Positions 28,923 to 37,204 of a stretch of DNA of 64,000 nucleotides are shown here, in pieces. The position numbers and the translations under genes are program-made. The stretch's first letter is position 1. Each line of letters starts with the position of its first letter. The notes beneath the pieces were generated by a model that worked only from the letters and a program-made list of their open reading frames with translations, was not told the DNA's origin and did no database searches. Where the stretch lies: NCBI RefSeq assembly GCF_000785105.2, contig NZ_CP018906.1, forward strand, positions 310,001 to 374,000, read 5' to 3'. Source of the stretch: Lentilactobacillus curieae. GTDB taxonomy: Bacteria > Bacillota > Bacilli > Lactobacillales > Lactobacillaceae.

Positions 28923-30302
28923 CTATTTTCTCGTAAACTCTTCCTCACCCAGCGCATGCTGTGCCGCCAAGTTCAACAAACTCCACTGGCGATCAAACCC
29001 AGGTTGGAAGAAGAAATCAGCTTCCGCCAAGTCCTCTAACTTCATCTGGTGTTGAATTGCCAATGCTAGCACATTACCTTGAGCAGTCACATCATACTTC
29101 GACATCACAGCTCCACCAACTAACCGGTGAGTCTGTGGCTCAAAGAATAACTGGGCATAAACCTTTGGGTTGCCCTTGCTCTCAGGCACGTAAGCTGGTC
29201 GCAACGTATCTTCATAGAACGAAGTTGCGACTTCCACCCCAGCTCGTTCAGCGGTAAAACTGTTCAGCCCGCTTTGAGCAAAGTGATAATCAAACACACT
29301 CAGTGCAGATGAACCGACTACCCCACCAAATGGCTCTGATGGTGTGGTTTCAAATAAATGCTTAACTACATAACGAGCTTCACGCCGGGCCACCGTTGCC
29401 AAAGCAATCGGCACTTTCTTACCCGCTGCCACTGAGTATGCCAGAGTCGCGTCACCCAGCGCATACACGTTCGGTAAATTAGTTCTCAAATACTGGTCAT
29501 TCTTGATCCAGCCACGGTCATCCAGTGAAACCGTGCCCTTCAACCAGTCGGTGTTTGGTTGCACCCCAGCTGCTTGGATAACCAAGTCACTTGGAATGTC
29601 ACCCTTATCGGTTTTGACCGAGGCAACCGCACCACTATCACCACTAAATTCAGTAATTTTAACGCCAGTCTTAACCTCGACACACTTTTCAGTGAGTTCC
29701 TTAGTCAACACATCAGTCAATTCTGAATCAAGGTAGGTTCCCAGTGGTCGGTCAATCACATCAAGCAAAGTTACGTGCTTGCCAGCCTTAGTTGCGGCTT
29801 CGGCAGCTTCAATTCCAATGTAGCCTGCCCCAATCACCGTAATGTTCTTAACACTTGGATCAGTCAACTTGCTCTTAATCTTGGTTGCCCAATCTTTTCC
29901 CCGCATTAGGTAAACATTCTCCAAATCCGTTCCGACAACTGGCAACGATTTTGGAGTTACCCCCGAGCTCAAGATCAGCTTGTCATAAGGTACTTCAGAT
30001 GTTTCGTTGCTCTTTAAATCCTTAACGGTCACTGTCTGCCCATCACCATTGATCTTAGTAACTTCATGGCCACTCAAAATATGGACGTTGTCTTGTGGAA
30101 AACTGTCTTCACTAAAGTTCCGCACGTCATCAACGGCAGTAACGTTATCTTCGAGGTACAGTTCCATACCACAAGACATAAATGAGATGAAGTCACCCGC
30201 TTCAAACAGTGTAATATCAACGTCATCGTAACGACTCAATAATTCCAGAATGGATTGGTGGCCACCATGTGAGGCACCAACGATTACAACTCTTTTTGTC
30301 AT
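28923..30302 (-). CDS. nox: NADH oxidase (FAD-dependent, CoA-disulfide reductase family)
   Basis: 459 residues. FAD site at the start (RVVIVGASHGGHQSI), the single redox-active Cys in FISFMSCGM at about residue 44 (the Cys42 of water-forming Nox enzymes), the NADH-binding GAGYIGIEAAEA at about 158, and the second FAD motif YALGDATLAY at about 282. Such enzymes re-oxidise NADH with oxygen, useful to heterofermenters that need NAD+ for acetate formation. ATG at 30302 follows AAAGGA. Monocistronic as far as can be seen. Confidence 0.87.
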   Translation of the reverse strand: MTKRVVIVGASHGGHQSILELLSRYDDVDITLFEAGDFISFMSCGMELYLEDNVTAVDDVRNFSEDSFPQDNVHILSGHEVTKINGDGQTVTVKDLKSNETSEVPYDKLILSSGVTPKSLPVVGTDLENVYLMRGKDWATKIKSKLTDPSVKNITVIGAGYIGIEAAEAATKAGKHVTLLDVIDRPLGTYLDSELTDVLTKELTEKCVEVKTGVKITEFSGDSGAVASVKTDKGDIPSDLVIQAAGVQPNTDWLKGTVSLDDRGWIKNDQYLRTNLPNVYALGDATLAYSVAAGKKVPIALATVARREARYVVKHLFETTPSEPFGGVVGSSALSVFDYHFAQSGLNSFTAERAGVEVATSFYEDTLRPAYVPESKGNPKVYAQLFFEPQTHRLVGGAVMSKYDVTAQGNVLALAIQHQMKLEDLAEADFFFQPGFDRQWSLLNLAAQHALGEEEFTRK

Positions 30303-30451
30303 CTAAAAAATCCTTTCCCTAAGAAATTGTAAGACTGATTACCCTTACATCTCAAAAATACCATGTGGAGTTTTGATAGTCAAAGAACCTGTTTTAAAAA
30401 AGTGGAACAAAAAACATACCAAAATGCTTTCCGTTCCACTTCCGATTCTAA

Positions 30452-31384
30452 TTATCCAAGATACTCTTTATAAAATTCATCCAACTTATCAACTGCTTTA
30501 TTCACAGCCTCTGGTTAGTCATAAAGTTGGTAATGAGATACACCATCTAATACCAACAAATCCTTGTGCTTTGAAGCTGCTCGATCATAAACTTCCATTC
30601 CAGTCCTGTATGAACCAAACGCACCAACAACATTTCACACAACGATTTGAAGTGGTTAAGTTAATAACTTTGCTGCCAGGTGAACTGCATCGAATCCAAG
30701 TACCCCCGCTAAACTAGTAAATCGTAATTTATTAGGTGAGTACTTGTCCTCGCCACGAGGAGTCCGATAGTAGTCAACTGCTTCAATGTAATCAACATCA
30801 GTATAACCAGCTTGCTGTAATTCTTCCGGTGAGTTAGGATTCCACTGAGTAATCATTGGATCAGCACCATTGGCTTCAGCAGTTCTTTGCCTAGCAATGT
30901 TGTCCAACGTAGCCAATAATTGGTCATCTGGTCCAAAGGTTTCTCTATAAACCATTCCAACATTAGCTGAAGCAACCGCGCCAACAGCAGCGATTCGCTT
31001 ATCAGTCTTGGCGGTGTTGAGCGTATAACCACCACTGGCGCAGATCCCTAATGCCCCAATCTTTTTATCATCTACATATGATAATGAGTTCAAGTAATCA
31101 ATCGCAAAACTAATGTCTTCTGAACGTTGACCAGGGTTTTCAACAAATCTTGGTTCCCCTTCACTTTGACCTTGGTATGAAGAATCAAATGCTAAAGTAA
31201 TGAAGCCACGGTTTGCTAATTTGTCCGCATAAATTCCAGAAGTTTGGTTCATATTACTACTGGTTGGGTGAGTTACCACAATTGCGGCATACTGCTTACT
31301 CTCATCAAAACCTTCTGGGAGGTACAACGTCCCCGCTAAATCAAAGTTATAAGTTGGAAATGAAACCCGTTTTTTATCAGTCAT
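30452..31384 (-). pseudogene. Dienelactone-hydrolase-like alpha/beta hydrolase, three in-frame stops
   Basis: One frame of 310 codons. The first 242 codons are intact: VVTHPTSSNMNQT, FDSSYQGQSEGEPR, and the nucleophile elbow GICASGGYT (Cys nucleophile as in dienelactone hydrolases; Ser is usual elsewhere). Then come TAA (30656), TGA (30635) and TAA (30515). Between and after them the frame still reads the expected end: GAFGSYRTGMEVYDRA, LLVLDGVSHYQLYD (with the catalytic His in VSHY) and DKLDEFYKEYLG. All three look like C-to-T changes in Gln or Arg codons. The catalytic His is therefore lost from any product. Divergent from the TetR gene that presumably controlled it. Confidence 0.88.
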
Positions 31385-31399
31385 ATTATTTCTCCTTTG

Positions 31400-31438
31400 T
31401 TATTACACTTGTGTGTTTTACTACACACGTGTATAATA
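31400..31438 (+). promoter_or_regulatory. TetR promoter overlapped by a palindromic operator
   Basis: TTGTGT (31409-31414), 17-nt spacer, TATAAT (31432-31437) reads toward the TetR gene. The same bases form an imperfect palindrome built from ACACTTGTGT and ACACACGTGT. It also covers the region just before the hydrolase start, as expected for autorepression and divergent control. Confidence 0.6.
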
Positions 31439-31532
31439 ACGACAGATTAAATAACTAACAACGGACAATTTACACACACTGTGCACTTATACACATAAAA
31501 ACAAAGATGTGTATCATCTGGAGGATACCAAA

Positions 31533-32090
31533 TTGCAAAAACCTATGGATCGTAGAGTTCAACGAACACAAGAGTCTTTAAAGACCGCCTTTACAACTCT
31601 ACTTGGAGAATACGATTTTGACGACTTGTCAGTCAAAATGATTACAGAAAATGCTAATGTGGGGCGCAAAACATTCTACCTCCACTATTTAGATAAATAC
31701 GATTTGATGGACGCCGTAATTGACGAATACTTTGAAGAACTGGCGGACGCCTGCAAACTAGATAAGCCCTTAGAATATGTTGATAAGACTAAAATCTGGT
31801 TTGATTTCTTTGACGAACGCCGCTCAGTGTTCAAAAAGCTCTTTCTGAGTAAGGGCTCATACTCGTTTAGAGATAAGTTCCTTAAATTCACTAGCAATGA
31901 ACTGATTAAAAAATCTGACTTCAAACCATCCGAGGACTTCAACATTAAAATCCGCTTCTTGAGTTGTGGAGTTATCGGAATCATTGAATCTTTTGTGTTA
32001 GGTACAATCACTCAAGACGTTTCTAAACTTTCTGAGCAGATTGCTGAACTAATATATGGTAATTTAGGACTGAAAGTCCCAAGAAGCTAA
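31533..32090 (+). CDS. TetR family transcriptional regulator
   Basis: 185 residues from a TTG start eight bases behind GGAGG (an ATG follows four codons later). The N-terminal helix-turn-helix is typical: RRVQRTQESLKTAF, then LSVKMITENANVGRKTFYLHY (about residues 30-50). The C-terminal domain resembles the TetR_C_33-type region of the DhaS-like subgroup found in lactobacilli. It probably represses the divergent hydrolase, now decayed, and itself through the palindrome at 31400. The regulator remains intact although its likely target does not. Confidence 0.82.
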   Translation: MQKPMDRRVQRTQESLKTAFTTLLGEYDFDDLSVKMITENANVGRKTFYLHYLDKYDLMDAVIDEYFEELADACKLDKPLEYVDKTKIWFDFFDERRSVFKKLFLSKGSYSFRDKFLKFTSNELIKKSDFKPSEDFNIKIRFLSCGVIGIIESFVLGTITQDVSKLSEQIAELIYGNLGLKVPRS

Positions 32091-32160
32091 TATTAGGATA
32101 TTAATATTAATCAGCACTGTAATTAATATCAGTAGCTTAATATCAATATTAAAGAAAAAA

Positions 32161-32189
32161 ATGACGGATATATTATTTATATCCGCCAT
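32161..32189. repeat. GGCGGATAT hairpin, copy 1
   Basis: ATGACGGATATA / TATCCGCCAT, one mismatch, preceded by AAAAAA and followed by TAATTTATTA. Same orientation as copies 2 and 3. Confidence 0.65.
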
Positions 32190-32581
32190 TAATTTATTAA
32201 TGGTTATTTGACTAATAAATTAATATTAGTCGGGAAATCGCTAATATTAAAGCTTTAATATCCACCAAAGTATCCGCAACAAGGCATAAGTATTTAGGAA
32301 AAAAGCCAAGAATATTAAGATTCCAATCGGCAGATATTAATCTCTTAATATTAATAATTCCCCTACTAATATCAGTCTTCTAATATTTAATTAATGGCAA
32401 AACATTACTAATATCCGGCATTAAGATCCTAATATTTTGTTATTAACAAGTTAATATTAATTGCGCCAATCGTTAATATTAGAATCCTAATTGGTGGAAA
32501 AACAACAAATTAAATACCTGTGAATATTAAAGTATTAATTGCCAGATTATTAATCTGCTAATATTAGTATTAACAGCAAAA

Positions 32582-32610
32582 ATGGCGGATATATTATTAA
32601 TATCCACCAT
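32582..32610. repeat. GGCGGATAT hairpin, copy 2
   Basis: ATGGCGGATAT / ATATCCACCAT, preceded by AGCAAAA and followed by TAATTTATTA, as in the other copies. Confidence 0.65.
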
Positions 32611-32690
32611 TAATTTATTATGCATACAAAATAATTTATTTGCTCGGATTTTCGACGTAAACTAATTGATTAGTTTAAATTTAAAAAATT

Positions 32691-33056
32691 TTATTTATGG
32701 CGGAAATGTAAGGTTGAAGTATCATAACCAAGGTATAAGTTATTACTGTTCTTAAAATACAAACCGACCGATTCATAAATTCCATTAACTGCAAATGTCC
32801 CGTATTTGTGGGCACCGTTCTTTACATATCGATACTTAATCCAGTCATTCTTATGCCCATTACGATAAGTGTCTGTAAAGTATGCGTGGTATTTGTAGGT
32901 CTTAATCATCATATGCCGCGATGGTAAAGTCCAAATGTGACGATAGGCTGCAGGTAAGGCAACTACCTTGGCTTCCGCAGTTGTTGATGGTTGTCCCAAT
33001 AATACCAACTCAAATGTGCCAAGCAAAGTGGCAGTACTAATCCAAATCTTCTTCAT
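32691..33056 (-). CDS. Small secreted protein, LRGTW-like family
   Basis: 121 residues. Signal peptide about 1-29 (KKIWISTATLLGTFELVLL...AEA). The mature part starts KVVALPAAYRHIWTLPSR, aligning with KVVTVPTSLRGRWFSKG of the 45264 gene; the middle FTDTYRNGHKNDW also matches that gene's VADYVNGRKQSGSW. Tyr- and His-rich, no Cys. It sits inside the AT-rich repeat zone, divergent from the 33216 gene. Function unknown. Confidence 0.65.
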   Translation of the reverse strand: MKKIWISTATLLGTFELVLLGQPSTTAEAKVVALPAAYRHIWTLPSRHMMIKTYKYHAYFTDTYRNGHKNDWIKYRYVKNGAHKYGTFAVNGIYESVGLYFKNSNNLYLGYDTSTLHFRHK

Positions 33057-33215
33057 AAAAACACCCCTTTGTCTTAAAGAATAGCACTGGGTATAACAAC
33101 TGACCAGATAAAGTTAATCCTCTTGGGATACCTTTTTTATTATCCAGCCTTTCAGCCCCACCTTTTACTTAAATTAAATCGGCAGTACAATAATAGTAAT
33201 TTGGAGGGGAAACTT

Positions 33216-33605
33216 ATGAAAAAAACAGTTTTAGCTTTATTGGTCAGCGCTGGGTTATTTGGGGGCTTGACCATCACATCAGCAAACACTGAAGCCGCAA
33301 CTTGGCACCAAGGAACGCCTAAGGCTTTACGAGGTACTTGGAAGACCAAACCGAATAGATTCTTCGGTAACGTAGTTTTTACCATACGGATTGGAAAAAA
33401 TTATAGTCACGCCATGGGTAGTGATCCTGATTTCTTGAACAAGGTCAAATACCAATACTTAGGTCATCATTACTATAAAATTCGTGGTATAGAAACAGTT
33501 TACAGCCACAAACCAACAACTCGATACTTCAAATGGGATTCCAAGCATCACATTCAGTACAACACCACCCGTTCGATGAAGTATGGAGAATCATATTACC
33601 GTTAA
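33216..33605 (+). CDS. Small secreted protein, WHKG family
   Basis: 129 residues from ATG at 33216 behind GGAGGGG; the longer frame has no site. Signal peptide about 1-27 (KKTVLALLVSAGLFGGLTI, cleavage after EAA). Mature start TWHQGTPKALRGTWKTK, close to the 27902, 45712 and 54276 genes. The remainder has Tyr-rich strands (KYQYLGHHYYKIRG). No known domain. It lies between the two AT-rich tracts, about 290 bp from the S-layer inversion locus. Confidence 0.68.
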   Translation: MKKTVLALLVSAGLFGGLTITSANTEAATWHQGTPKALRGTWKTKPNRFFGNVVFTIRIGKNYSHAMGSDPDFLNKVKYQYLGHHYYKIRGIETVYSHKPTTRYFKWDSKHHIQYNTTRSMKYGESYYR

Positions 33606-33654
33606 ACATAGGCAACAAGAATTAGGGAGTTTTGTAATTTGCTTGGCAAATCAA

Positions 33655-33795
33655 GTACCCGTGAACATTTAAATATTAATATTATTATTTAAAGCAAAAA
33701 TGGCGGATATATTATTATATATCCGCCATTAATCACTTAATATTTTATTATTAATATCCTAATATCATTTTGAACCGTCATTAATATTAGCTTCT
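33655..33795. repeat. Second AATATT tract
   Basis: Same composition as 32091-32640, with several AATATT/AATATC motifs and hairpin copy 3. It ends just before the nested palindrome that borders the inversion locus. Confidence 0.5.
33700..33729. repeat. GGCGGATAT hairpin, copy 3
   Basis: ATGGCGGATATA / TATATCCGCCAT, a perfect 12-bp stem; flanks AGCAAAA and TAATCAC match copy 2. Confidence 0.7.
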
Positions 33796-33830
33796 TATTT
33801 CATTCATAACTTTTTGTGGGAACGCACTTT

Positions 33831-33895
33831 CCGCGCTAATCAGCCCGTCACCACTCCCGTGGCGGACTGATTAGTAAGCCTTAGTAGACGCGCGG
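33831..33895. repeat. Nested palindrome bordering the S-layer inverted repeat
   Basis: Outer arms CCGCGC (33831) and GCGCGG (33890-33895); inner arms CTAATCAG (33836-33843) and CTGATTAG (33867-33874); centre CCGTCAC/GTGGCGG with one wobble. There is no T run, so it is not a usual terminator. It stops two bases before the 454-bp repeat begins. Possibly a recombinase or nucleoid-protein site. Confidence 0.55.
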
Positions 33896-35179
33896 TTAGG
33901 CCAAAAGAACTGGCGTGCTTACCGTGTTGCTACTACTAACCGTGGCTCAGTTTACTACAAGATCGTATCATTCGATAAGACTTACCGTGGCTGGATCTAT
34001 GGTGGTAAGAGCACTTCAGCATTTGCTGGTGGTATCGCTTCATACGCTACTACTCAAGCTTCAAACGACAGCAAGGCTGACAACAAGACTACTTACAAGT
34101 TAGCTAACACTGTTGCTAACGAAAACAAGGTAATCTTTGCTCAACCAGCATGGTCACAATACAAAGTTGGTCGCGCTAAAGTTGGTGGAAACGGTGCCGT
34201 TATTGCTGATGCAAGCAAGTACAACGATGCTACTTTCACTCTTGCTAAGGCCGTTACTACTTCACGTGAAGGCCAAACTTGGTACCAAATCGCTAACTCA
34301 TCAAACAAAGACATTGATGGTGCTTACGTATTAGCTGACAACGTTCAAGCTGCTAAACCAGCTGAGCCAGCAGTTCCTACATTGTCACAATCACAAACTG
34401 GTGTTCAATTCATTGATGCTGACACTGGTAAGGCATTGGGACAAAAAGTTCTAAACAAGCAAGTTAATGAAGCTGCAGCTCAAAATACTATCACAAACTA
34501 CGCTAACCCCACAACAGCAAGCGTTGATCGTTACCTTAATGAACTTGGCTTAACTAACTATTCATTAGATGGATTGAATGCGGGTCAAGTAGCTGCAAAC
34601 AACTCAGCTTTAGCAAACTCACAATACGGTTCATATACTAAGATTTTTGTTAAGAATCAAGTAACAGCATCTGTATTTAGTGGTGCCGTTAACCTTATGG
34701 CTGACGTTCATTATGGTATGACATCAACTAACGCAAATGGTAACCAAATCCTTGCAGATAGTACTTATGTACAAAACTCAAAGGGTCAAATTACTACTCT
34801 TGGCGAATTAAAGGCTGCATTTAAGTCAGCTCTTAAGGGTGCTACTGGCAAGTATGTTAACAGCCAAGCTGTATTCGATGCACTTAAGGCTCAAGGTTTA
34901 GATGATATTTACTTCCTATTCAAGACATCTGACAGTTCATTTGTTACACCAAACACTTTGAACAACAACCTTGTTGGCCAAGGTTTGATTGCTGGTCATG
35001 CAACAATTACACCTAGCCAAATTGCTTCTTCCCCACTATATGATCAATCTAAGGGTGGATTCCAAGTACAAACACCTGCTACTGTATTTACTTACACTGT
35101 AAATCGTAAGCACGTTGCTAACTTGGATGCATCACAATACCACAACACATTTAAAGACATTTTCAACTCAATTAACTAA
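33878..35179 (+). pseudogene. Silent S-layer cassette (no promoter, start or signal peptide)
   Basis: Open frame of 433 codons after a TAA at 33875, without any start codon or ribosome site at its front. It begins inside the first wall-binding repeat ([15 protein letters not shown]) and lacks about the first 88 residues of an S-layer protein. From 33898 to 34351 it is identical, base for base, to the expressed gene on the other strand. After that comes a different C-terminal half (about 276 residues) beginning [13 protein letters not shown], with [10 protein letters not shown] near the end and a last segment FKDIFNSIN. It has its own stop and terminator. The layout fits a storage cassette for DNA inversion, not random decay: the C-terminal frame is undamaged. 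Confidence 0.85.
33898..34351 (+). repeat. Inverted repeat, left copy (454 bp, perfect)
   Basis: Checked block by block against the reverse complement of 36161-36614; no difference was found. With one mismatch at 34352 the identity continues to 34365. It encodes the end of the first and all of the second S-layer repeat. Confidence 0.95.
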
Positions 35180-35192
35180 TTGAATTGAGTTG

Positions 35193-35230
35193 AAAAAGGG
35201 CCAACTTTTTGTTAAGTTGGCCCTTTTTTA
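35193..35230. terminator. Central bidirectional terminator of the inversion locus
   Basis: AAAAAGGGCCAACTT (35193-35207) and AAGTTGGCCCTTTTT (35214-35228), a perfect 15-bp stem with A and T runs on both sides. It stops the silent cassette on the plus strand and the expressed gene on the minus strand, and would do so after inversion too. Confidence 0.9.
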
Positions 35231-35362
35231 GTATCTGATTTAAAAAACTAACACCTTGCTAGTTTTGTGTATTTGCATTTACTAGTACATAAGATTCAGA
35301 TGATTAATAATAATAAAATCAAAAGAGATCGACTCAATTTGATATCTAAAATGGAATTAATT

Positions 35363-36877
35363 TTAGCTTAAAGCATCCCAAGTGTTTGAAATGTTTTTAA
35401 CTGTAATAGGTGTCTTTGAAACTTTGAAGCTAACAGTTACAGAAGCGTCGCTGTCACCAGCATTGCCTTTAGCTGTCATGCTGTCATAAGTGTAGTGCCA
35501 AAGTTGTACCTTTTCACCTGGTGTGAATGGGTTAGCATTATCCTTAAAGCTACCGTTTCCATCGTTTGACTTAACTGCGTAGAAATCAGTCAAACCTTGT
35601 GCTTGAAGTGCAGACTTAACTGCAGCATCGGTGATTGTAGTTCCTTTTGGTAAGCGAAGTGCACTCGTAAATGCAGCTACAGCATCGTTATAAGGCTTTG
35701 CTGTCTTACCAGAATTTGCAATATAAGCATTCTTCAAAACATCTGTTTGTGCAGTGTTGTTAGCACCAGTGTTTTGAGGATCTTGATTATCAGTGTTAAA
35801 TTTTGCTTTTGAAACAGCTTGTACGTTAGTAGAAGGAGTTACAAGGATAGTAATTTCTTTACCAAATTGAACGTTGAGGATATTTTGCAAGTTGTTTGCT
35901 CTTTGACCATGAGTCAATGCAGCATATGAATATGATGAAAGTGCTGATAATTGAGTGGTCCAGAAGTTACCAATTTGAACTTGATGGCCACTCGTTGACA
36001 TACCACCAAGGTAAGCATCTATAGCTTTAAGCATGTTAACAGCGGTTGCATAGTTAGCTGTATTTGTAACAGTTACTTTACCAACAGACTTGCTTGTTGA
36101 TGCATCAACAAAGTTAACACGTACTTGGTTAGCTGCAACAGGGGTTTCAGCTGGTTTAGTAGCTTGAACGTTGTCAGCTAATACGTAAGCACCATCAATG
36201 TCTTTGTTTGATGAGTTAGCGATTTGGTACCAAGTTTGGCCTTCACGTGAAGTAGTAACGGCCTTAGCAAGAGTGAAAGTAGCATCGTTGTACTTGCTTG
36301 CATCAGCAATAACGGCACCGTTTCCACCAACTTTAGCGCGACCAACTTTGTATTGTGACCATGCTGGTTGAGCAAAGATTACCTTGTTTTCGTTAGCAAC
36401 AGTGTTAGCTAACTTGTAAGTAGTCTTGTTGTCAGCCTTGCTGTCGTTTGAAGCTTGAGTAGTAGCGTATGAAGCGATACCACCAGCAAATGCTGAAGTG
36501 CTCTTACCACCATAGATCCAGCCACGGTAAGTCTTATCGAATGATACGATCTTGTAGTAAACTGAGCCACGGTTAGTAGTAGCAACACGGTAAGCACGCC
36601 AGTTCTTTTGGCCTTGCTTGCTGTCCTTAAGGCCTGCAAGAGTAGTTGTAGTAGCTACCTTCTTGGCACCCTTTAAAGTACCAGCCTTAGTGTATAGTGC
36701 GTTTGATCCGTTAACGTTAACGTTACGAGTAGTAACATCACCGGTAAGGGTCTTGTTTGACGTAACTTTAGCGTATGACTTTGCTGAAGCATTAGTAGCA
36801 TTTGCAGTACCAGCTGCTGCAAAGAAGCCTAAAGCTGCCAAACCAACAAATAATGATTTCTTTAAACTTGACTTCAT
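35363..36877 (-). CDS. Expressed S-layer protein of the inversion locus (paralogue 9)
   Basis: 504 residues, ATG at 36877 behind GGAGG, with a long leader and a promoter candidate. Signal peptide about 1-31 ([22 protein letters not shown]). First repeat 32-125 ([54 protein letters not shown]), second repeat about 150-237 ([23 protein letters not shown]). Residues 89-239 are encoded by the 454-bp inverted repeat shared with the silent cassette; the C-terminal 265 residues are unique, with [12 protein letters not shown] and [10 protein letters not shown] near the end. Codon use in the repeat half is strongly biased (highly expressed style) compared with paralogue C-terminal halves nearby. Probably a main surface-layer subunit of the cell. 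Confidence 0.88.
   Translation of the reverse strand: MKSSLKKSLFVGLAALGFFAAAGTANATNASAKSYAKVTSNKTLTGDVTTRNVNVNGSNALYTKAGTLKGAKKVATTTTLAGLKDSKQGQKNWRAYRVATTNRGSVYYKIVSFDKTYRGWIYGGKSTSAFAGGIASYATTQASNDSKADNKTTYKLANTVANENKVIFAQPAWSQYKVGRAKVGGNGAVIADASKYNDATFTLAKAVTTSREGQTWYQIANSSNKDIDGAYVLADNVQATKPAETPVAANQVRVNFVDASTSKSVGKVTVTNTANYATAVNMLKAIDAYLGGMSTSGHQVQIGNFWTTQLSALSSYSYAALTHGQRANNLQNILNVQFGKEITILVTPSTNVQAVSKAKFNTDNQDPQNTGANNTAQTDVLKNAYIANSGKTAKPYNDAVAAFTSALRLPKGTTITDAAVKSALQAQGLTDFYAVKSNDGNGSFKDNANPFTPGEKVQLWHYTYDSMTAKGNAGDSDASVTVSFKVSKTPITVKNISNTWDALS
36161..36614 (-). repeat. Inverted repeat, right copy (454 bp, perfect)
   Basis: Reverse complement of 33898-34351. It lies inside the expressed gene, codons 89-239. 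Extended identity with one mismatch reaches down to 36147. Confidence 0.95.
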
Positions 36878-36933
36878 TATCTTGTTTCCTCCAATATATA
36901 TAGTTTTTACCGCTTTGTGTGACGGTACGGTTA

Positions 36934-36962
36934 ATTTTACAGTAGGAATCGCAAAAGTACAA
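36934..36962 (-). promoter_or_regulatory. Promoter candidate of the expressed S-layer gene
   Basis: Minus strand: TTGTAC, 17-nt spacer, TAAAAT, about 57 bp before the ATG. Further upstream (about 37.06 kb) TTGTTA and TATAAC form a second, less well spaced pair. The rest of the 36878-37204 gap holds only the hairpin at 37107. Confidence 0.45.
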
Positions 36963-37106
36963 TTGTTTTTCGAACTGAATTAACCTTACGTATGAAAGTA
37001 TATAACCATCCCCACCCTCACGCAATAAATTTCAGAATAATTCACGGATTTGTTATAGTGGTAACAATAATGTAACAATTCACAAAAGCGTTTTCTTTGC
37101 GAACAT

Positions 37107-37135
37107 AAAAGGGTTCACCAATTTGGCGAACCCTT
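37107..37135 (-). terminator. Hairpin behind the glycosidase-like gene
   Basis: AAAGGGTTCGCC / GGTGAACCCTTTT on the minus strand; short T run, so a moderate terminator. Confidence 0.6.
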
Positions 37136-37204
37136 TGCACAATTAAGCGTAACGTCTGTGTTCCATTAATAGAATGTAACATATTTTACTAATGATATTG
37201 ATTA

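Larger units (their letters stand above)
32091..32640. repeat. AATATT/AATATC-rich non-coding array
   Basis: About 550 bp without a gene, very AT-rich, with at least 16 copies of AATATT or AATATC, often inside TTAATATTAA or CTAATATTAG. Successive copies are about 6 to 40 bp apart. Two copies of the GGCGGATAT hairpin lie at 32161 and 32582. Nothing coding is visible. A shorter tract of the same kind is at 33655-33795. Could be a protein-binding array, an iteron-like or centromere-like tract, or simply degenerate AT-rich DNA. Confidence 0.55.

Noticed and set aside
32091..32640. Plasmid-type replication origin with iterons
   Set aside because: No replication initiator gene is nearby and the motif spacing is irregular; kept only as an unexplained array.
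33915..34334. ORFs in the other frame inside the silent cassette, also seen in the expressed gene
   Set aside because: Leu/Thr-rich shadow frames of the S-layer coding sequence; their duplication only reflects the inverted repeat.
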